10,122 bases of DNA from Deltaproteobacteria bacterium (lineage in GTDB: Bacteria; Desulfobacterota; Dissulfuribacteria; Dissulfuribacterales; UBA3076). Positions 7,296 to 10,122 of the stretch are shown here, one piece after another. Each line of letters opens with the position of its first letter. Positions within the stretch are counted from its first letter, which is position 1. The stretch is from NCBI GenBank assembly GCA_021159445.1, contig JAGGRV010000355.1, forward strand, positions 1-10,122, written 5' to 3'. The position numbers and the translations under genes were made by a program. The notes below the pieces were generated by a model. That model did no database searches. It had not been told where the DNA came from and was given only the letters and a program-made list of their open reading frames with translations.

Positions 7296-7451
7296 AGGAA
7301 CGTACAATAAATAACTTGAACAAATTAATGTCTTTTTTGCCGTCTTCTTCGTTGCTCGTCGATCACATAACCCGTTATGCTCGCTCCTCGCGCCTTGAAT
7401 ACAACAAAAAATCCTATTAATTTTTGTTCAACTTATTTATCTCCCGTTCCT
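7296..7451. mobile_element. MITE-like element with long imperfect terminal inverted repeats
   Basis: The two ends are imperfect inverted repeats of about 43-46 bases. AGGAACG (7296-7302) pairs with CGTTCCT (7445-7451), ATAAATAA (7307-7314) with TTATTTAT (7433-7440), and TTGAACAA (7316-7323) with TTGTTCAA (7424-7431); ATTAAT and a T-run/A-run pair lie further in. The AT-rich arms flank a GC-richer core with a CATAAC-cc-GTTATG palindrome (7366-7379). A TTA triplet occurs on both sides of GGAACG...CGTTCC, a possible 3-bp target duplication. No open frame is present, so any movement would depend on a transposase elsewhere. It begins 20 bases after the response regulator stop, so it could also end transcription from both sides. 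Confidence 0.6.
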
Positions 7452-7467
7452 TACCCAATAAAATCTA

Positions 7468-7517
7468 AATTGAGGAATTGAGGAATTAAAATCAAAAAAG
7501 CACTTTCAATTCCTCAA
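7468..7517. repeat. Hairpin repeat copy 3 with tandem aattgagg units
   Basis: Two tandem 8-bp units aattgagg (7468-7475, 7476-7483) are followed by a 10-bp perfect inverted pair, TTGAGGAATT (7478-7487) and AATTCCTCAA (7508-7517), with a 20-base loop. It lies 11 bases past the stop of the SAM hydrolase gene on the - strand. The loop is T-rich on that strand, but no U-run follows the stem. Confidence 0.65.
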
Positions 7518-7519
7518 CC

Positions 7520-7545
7520 TTAGGCACTTCAAACTTTAGGCACTT
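7520..7545. repeat. Direct repeat ttaggcactt x2 across the SAM hydrolase stop codon
   Basis: TTAGGCACTT occurs at 7520-7529 and again at 7536-7545, a period of 16 bases. The right copy encodes the last residues (KVPKV area) of the SAM hydrolase and the left copy lies just past its stop, as if the gene end had been locally duplicated next to the hairpin repeat. Confidence 0.6.
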
Positions 7546-8320
7546 TCCGAACAACAACCGGTTCACCGACACCAGCATCAAGTACCTTTGTGGCACTCTC
7601 CTGATTTACAGCTATTTCCAGAAAACCGGAGCTGCCAATAAGGGCCAGGGGCTTACCTTTGGCCACGTCTGAGTAAGTGCTGAGTAAGGATAATTCCATC
7701 CCCTTGATATTGGCCTTGAACTGTTTTCTAACAGGTTCCCTGTGCTGGATGAGGTCAGCGGGTATATTGAGAATCAGGCTTCCAAAGCCGTCTACATGTA
7801 TTACTTCTCCTTTGATATACCGGTCCCTGATAACCGGTTCGGGCCATGCAAGCCGAACAGGGTCTGGGCAGGGAGGGCCAAAGGAGTGTGGCTCTACTCC
7901 AAGGCTCAGATGGGCAGCAACAGGGGCAAAGATATCTCTTCCATGGAATGTGTCACTGACCGGATGTCTGAAATAGCGACTGTTATCTATGCTGAAGCAG
8001 GTTACTTTTTTAGAATATCGGAATACCATACTCAAAAGACCGTTGTCTGGTGCCAAAAATGTGTAATGCTCCGTAACGGCCAGGAGATTGATCCTTTGAG
8101 ACCCAACACCCGGGTCAACTACAGCGAGAAAGACGGTTCCAGAGGGGAATTCCCTAAAAGCCGATCCCAGGACAAAGGATCCGCCTATGACATCCTGTGG
8201 GGCAACTTGATGACTGATGTCCACAATATGCAGGGCGGGATTGATGCCAAGCACGACTGCCTTGACTATCCCAGCATAAGGGTCCTTTAATCCGAAATCA
8301 CTCAGAAAGGCCAGGATCAT
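7529..8320 (-). CDS. SAM hydroxide adenosyltransferase (SAM hydrolase, former DUF62)
   Basis: This protein belongs to the fluorinase/chlorinase fold family. Members of this branch use water or hydroxide to split S-adenosylmethionine into adenosine and methionine. With the ATG at 8320 it has 263 residues, the usual length. The N-terminus ILAFLSDFGLKDPYAG is the family signature. The catalytic triad of the hydroxide branch is visible as D69 (VVDPGVG), R76 (GSQR) and H126 (TFHGRD). The C-terminal part (about 165-260) has the smaller beta domain that binds adenine, with HVDGFGSLILNI near its start. The chlorinase/fluorinase insertion is not evident, so halogenation is unlikely. A GTG at 8323 is in frame, but AGG is seven bases before the ATG and only four before the GTG. 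Upstream on the same strand is tRNA-Pro with no terminator seen between. The cellular role of this family remains poorly defined. Confidence 0.92.
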   Translation of the reverse strand: MILAFLSDFGLKDPYAGIVKAVVLGINPALHIVDISHQVAPQDVIGGSFVLGSAFREFPSGTVFLAVVDPGVGSQRINLLAVTEHYTFLAPDNGLLSMVFRYSKKVTCFSIDNSRYFRHPVSDTFHGRDIFAPVAAHLSLGVEPHSFGPPCPDPVRLAWPEPVIRDRYIKGEVIHVDGFGSLILNIPADLIQHREPVRKQFKANIKGMELSLLSTYSDVAKGKPLALIGSSGFLEIAVNQESATKVLDAGVGEPVVVRKVPKV

Positions 8321-8393
8321 CACTGAACCTGCAAAAGTGGGCCAAGATGACCGTAACTATGGAATGGCTGTAAAATCAAATATGACATTCAAC

Positions 8394-8470
<77 letters not shown>

Positions 8471-8772
8471 ACATACAGCACTAACTTATGAATTCAAATA
8501 TACTTTCAGACTCGCTCGGATACCATTTTTTTGAATATACGTCAAGGATTCCGCCTTGACGGTGTGCTATGTCAGGTGATCAGCTCGCCCAGACAAGTAT
8601 ATTTTATGATGCTTTATTAATTAAATCCACGGGGTATGGTTACCATAGATATCCGGTGATGTTAAAGGAGAATGCAGTATAACACATTGATAGTATAAGT
8701 AAAAAGAAGTATCTCAGTTGTGATACTGTTGCCCGTATCTTATATGAATTATCCAGAAAATGACAATGGGTC
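8471..8772. other. Gene-free spacer between tRNA-Pro and the str promoter
   Basis: I see no credible gene in these 302 bases. They hold a perfect hairpin CGTCAAGG-attccg-CCTTGACG (8540-8561), a palindrome TATGGT-t-ACCATA at about 8636-8648, and a dyad AGTATC...GATACT (8708-8713 with 8722-8727) about 45 bases before the str -35 box. On the - strand TATATT (rc of 8497-8502) could be the -10 box of the tRNA gene, but its -35 is poor. Confidence 0.5.
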
Positions 8773-8801
8773 TTGACAAGTTTTGGCTAACTCAGTATGA
8801 A
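8773..8801 (+). promoter_or_regulatory. Strong sigma-70 promoter of the rpsL-rpsG-tuf (str) operon
   Basis: A perfect TTGACA (8773-8778) and TATGAA (8796-8801) are separated by the optimal 17 bases. Transcription would start near 8808, leaving a leader of about 115 bases before rpsL. Position and quality fit a highly expressed ribosomal protein operon. Confidence 0.8.
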
Positions 8802-8852
8802 GAGGGGCTTTCTTTTTGAGGCGACTCGCTTTTCTCTATCATAGGAAACAGG

Positions 8853-8880
8853 AAAGAGGAGTAAGCCTCTTTTATTTTTT
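8853..8880 (+). terminator. Leader terminator (attenuator candidate) upstream of rpsL
   Basis: AAAGAGG (8853-8859), a 6-base loop and CCTCTTT (8866-8872) form a perfect 7-bp stem followed by TATTTTTT (8873-8880), the layout of an intrinsic terminator in + orientation only. No + strand gene lies upstream of it, and it sits between the strong promoter and rpsL, so attenuation is the natural reading. The 5' arm region aagaggagta (8854-8863) is identical to the rpsL ribosome-binding region at 8909-8918. The 3' arm could therefore pair with either one. Confidence 0.6.
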
Positions 8881-8910
8881 AAAAGAACAATTTTCTAGAA
8901 GTAACGTTAA

Positions 8911-8916
8911 GAGGAG
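8911..8916 (+). promoter_or_regulatory. rpsL Shine-Dalgarno, decides the start
   Basis: GAGGAG lies seven bases before the ATG at 8924 but only one base before the in-frame ATG at 8918, so the later ATG, which also gives the canonical S12 N-terminus, is the start. The six bases AAGAGG at 8909-8914 are complementary to the terminator 3' arm at 8866-8871. Confidence 0.85.
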
Positions 8917-8923
8917 TATGCGG

Positions 8924-9295
8924 ATGCCGACTATCAATCAGCTAGTCCGAAAGGGGCGCAAGAAGATCAAAAAGAAGACCAAGGCGCCTGCCTTGGACTC
9001 CTGCCCGCAGCGCCGTGGTGTATGCACCCGTGTCTATACTACGACCCCAAAGAAGCCTAACTCGGCCCTTCGAAAGGTAGCTCGTGTGCGTCTGACCAAT
9101 GGCATGGAGGTTACGTCCTATATCCCAGGTATCGGCCACAACCTGCAAGAACACTCAGTCGTATTAATTCGTGGGGGGCGTGTCAAGGACCTTCCCGGTG
9201 TTCGTTATCATATTGTTAGAGGGACATTGGATGCCCTTGGGGTTCAAGATAGACGAAAGGCAAGATCAAAGTACGGAACAAAACGGCCCAAGTAG
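8924..9295 (+). CDS. rpsL: 30S ribosomal protein S12
   Basis: Ribosomal protein uS12 lies at the decoding centre of the small subunit and helps set translational accuracy. The 123 residues from MPTINQLVRKGR to KYGTKRPK match the family along their length. The conserved loop TTTPKKPNSALRKV carries the lysine (K43 in usual numbering) whose replacement gives streptomycin resistance; here it is the wild-type lysine. The loop GGRVKDLPGVRYH carries the aspartate (D89 counting Met) that RimO methylthiolates in some bacteria. The open frame extends upstream to 8816, but that part crosses the terminator hairpin and is not expected to be translated. It is the first gene of the str operon, followed after an unusually long 193-base gap by rpsG. 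Confidence 0.98.
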   Translation: MPTINQLVRKGRKKIKKKTKAPALDSCPQRRGVCTRVYTTTPKKPNSALRKVARVRLTNGMEVTSYIPGIGHNLQEHSVVLIRGGRVKDLPGVRYHIVRGTLDALGVQDRRKARSKYGTKRPK

Positions 9296-9488
9296 CTGGT
9301 CGGCATCTTGAATTATATGGTTTTTTTGTAAAAAGCGATTCTGATCAGAGTTCCTGGATGTAAAGTGTGGAATTCTCGAAGAATAAGGTTTATTTATAAA
9401 GTGCGTCGTCATAATAAAGAAATTGAAATAACGCAGGAGATGGGGTATTTTCAGCGGAAATCAGATATAAAACACGGGTAAGAAAACT
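9296..9488 (+). promoter_or_regulatory. Long rpsL-rpsG intercistronic region, possible S7-responsive site
   Basis: This gap is 193 bases long, with no gene. It holds a perfect palindrome TCTGATCAGA (9340-9349) and a small hairpin ATTCT-cga-AGAAT (9372-9384). In E. coli the S7 repressor binds the rpsL-rpsG gap of the same operon. Whether an S7-like fold exists here cannot be decided by eye. Confidence 0.3.
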
Positions 9489-9959
9489 ATGCCAAGGAGA
9501 AGAGAAGTCCCTAAGCGGATTATAGCACCAGACCCAAAGTATAAAAATACTCTGGTGTCTAAGTTTATTAACGGTTTGATGCGCGAGGGCAAAAAGAGTA
9601 TTTCTCGAAGAATTTTCTATGATGCTATGGATCTTGTAGAAAGGCGTTCTAAGGAAGAACCTGTCAAGGTCTTCGAACAGGCAATGGAGAATATAAAACC
9701 TGTGTTGGAAGTGCGGTCCAGGAGGGTTGGCGGTGCAACTTATCAGGTACCGGTTGAGGTTCGAACGGATCGTAGACAGGCGCTGGCCATAAGATGGCTT
9801 GTGGGTTTTTCTAAAAAGAGGGGAGAAAAATCCATGGCCCAGCGATTGGCCGGAGAGTTACTGGATGCTTATAACAGAAGGGGAGCGGCTTTCAAAAAGA
9901 AGGAAGATACCCACCGTATGGCTGAGGCCAACAAGGCATTTGCACATTATAGATGGTAA
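9489..9959 (+). CDS. rpsG: 30S ribosomal protein S7
   Basis: Ribosomal protein uS7 is a primary binder of the 16S rRNA 3' domain. It nucleates assembly of the small-subunit head and contacts the E-site tRNA. The 156 residues give the standard bacterial length, starting MPRRREVPKR and including the conserved stretches KFINGLMREGKK, KVFEQAMENIKPVLEVRSRRVGG (69-91), YQVPVEVR and RQALAIRWL, with the C-terminal KKKEDTHRMAEANKAFAHYRW. No good Shine-Dalgarno is visible before the ATG, only GGGTAAG, about eight bases upstream. In the E. coli str operon S7 represses its own cluster, which may also apply here. The next gene is tuf rather than fusA. Confidence 0.98.
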   Translation: MPRRREVPKRIIAPDPKYKNTLVSKFINGLMREGKKSISRRIFYDAMDLVERRSKEEPVKVFEQAMENIKPVLEVRSRRVGGATYQVPVEVRTDRRQALAIRWLVGFSKKRGEKSMAQRLAGELLDAYNRRGAAFKKKEDTHRMAEANKAFAHYRW

Positions 9960-10067
9960 CTGCAAGTATTAAATTTTGCTGATGAGCCGCAATCGGTTTT
10001 GATGACAAAGTAAAAGATATATGGGACCTAACGCAACCAGCGCTTGATAATTTAGTGGAGGATTATC

Positions 10068-10122
10068 ATGAGCAAGCAAAAATTTGAGCGTACTAAGCCG
10101 CACGTCAATGTAGGTACAATTG
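10068..10122 (+). CDS. tuf: Elongation factor Tu (5' end only, cut by window edge)
   Basis: The first 18 codons read MSKQKFERTKPHVNVGTI, the EF-Tu N-terminus that leads into the G1 loop (GHVDHGKT), which lies just beyond the window. EF-Tu is the GTPase that carries aminoacyl-tRNA to the ribosome. GGAGG (10057-10061) is six bases before the ATG, a strong ribosome-binding site. EF-G has a different N-terminus, so confusion with fusA is unlikely. The gene follows rpsG after 108 bases with no fusA between. The spacer shows no convincing promoter or terminator, so tuf is probably cotranscribed with rpsL and rpsG. Confidence 0.95.
   Translation, partial: MSKQKFERTKPHVNVGTI

Noticed and set aside
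7321..7451. Possible CRISPR or structured ncRNA in the inverted-repeat region.
   Set aside because: There are only two inverted arms, no regularly spaced direct repeats and no cas genes; a MITE-like element fits better.
8540..8561. Perfect 8-bp hairpin considered as a terminator.
   Set aside because: No U-run follows on either strand and no gene ends there; kept only as part of the spacer description.
8664..8698. Possible short leader peptide (AAAGGAG then ATG at 8672, nine codons including stop).
   Set aside because: Spacing between the SD and ATG is one base, and it lies upstream of the str promoter.
8800..8810. Anti-terminator pairing of aagaggggctt with aagcctctt (8863-8871).
   Set aside because: 8800-8801 lie in the -10 box and most of the segment is upstream of the predicted transcription start, so it would not be in the RNA.
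8816..8923. N-terminal extension of S12 from a TTG at 8816 (36 extra residues).
   Set aside because: S12 is highly conserved and begins MPTINQLVRKGR; the extension crosses the leader terminator and the real SD lies at 8911-8916.

Overview
The window is a mostly ordinary bacterial housekeeping region of moderate GC with AT-rich spacers. It suggests a Gram-negative anaerobe of the Desulfobacterota (the former Deltaproteobacteria). Reasons are the zinc-ribbon form of L28, an ispG-proS-relA/spoT operon, a stand-alone PilZ protein, and spacers full of short 7-8 bp tandem and inverted repeats. The phylum call is inference from gene content and style, not from a search.

Layout, left to right. (1) 1-686, + strand: the 3' part of a sugar-phosphate isomerase/epimerase-like TIM barrel that runs in from outside the window. 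(2) 748-1101, - strand: a PilZ-domain protein, convergent with gene 1. (3) 1200-1391, + strand: rpmB (L28). (4) 1392-1637: spacer with a hairpin repeat built from ctgaag/cttcag units. (5) 6612 down to 1638, - strand: a tightly overlapping operon ispG-proS-relA/spoT (1-nt and 4-nt overlaps), covering isoprenoid precursor synthesis, prolyl-tRNA charging and (p)ppGpp control. (6) 6613-7528: a repeat-rich stretch around a lone single-domain response regulator (6910-7275, +). It holds three copies of an attgagg/cctcaat hairpin repeat and a roughly 156-bp MITE-like inverted-repeat element. (7) 8320 down to 7529, - strand: a SAM hydroxide adenosyltransferase (SAM hydrolase, former DUF62), preceded on the same strand by tRNA-Pro(GGG) with encoded CCA. 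(8) 8471-10122, + strand: a long leader with a strong sigma-70 promoter and an attenuator-like terminator, then rpsL, rpsG and the first 18 codons of tuf (EF-Tu). No fusA lies between rpsG and tuf.

The genes serve translation (S12, S7, EF-Tu, L28, ProRS, tRNA-Pro), its stringent control (RelA/SpoT), isoprenoid synthesis (IspG) and signalling (PilZ, response regulator). I see no phage, CRISPR, toxin-antitoxin or defence system and no clearly new protein system. The observations most worth a second look are non-coding. They are the rpsL leader, where a terminator arm carries a 10-nt copy of the rpsL ribosome-binding region; the family of 7-8 bp repeat hairpins, one of which sits inside the proS coding sequence as three 8-bp units; the MITE-like element; and a possibly leaderless ispG transcript.
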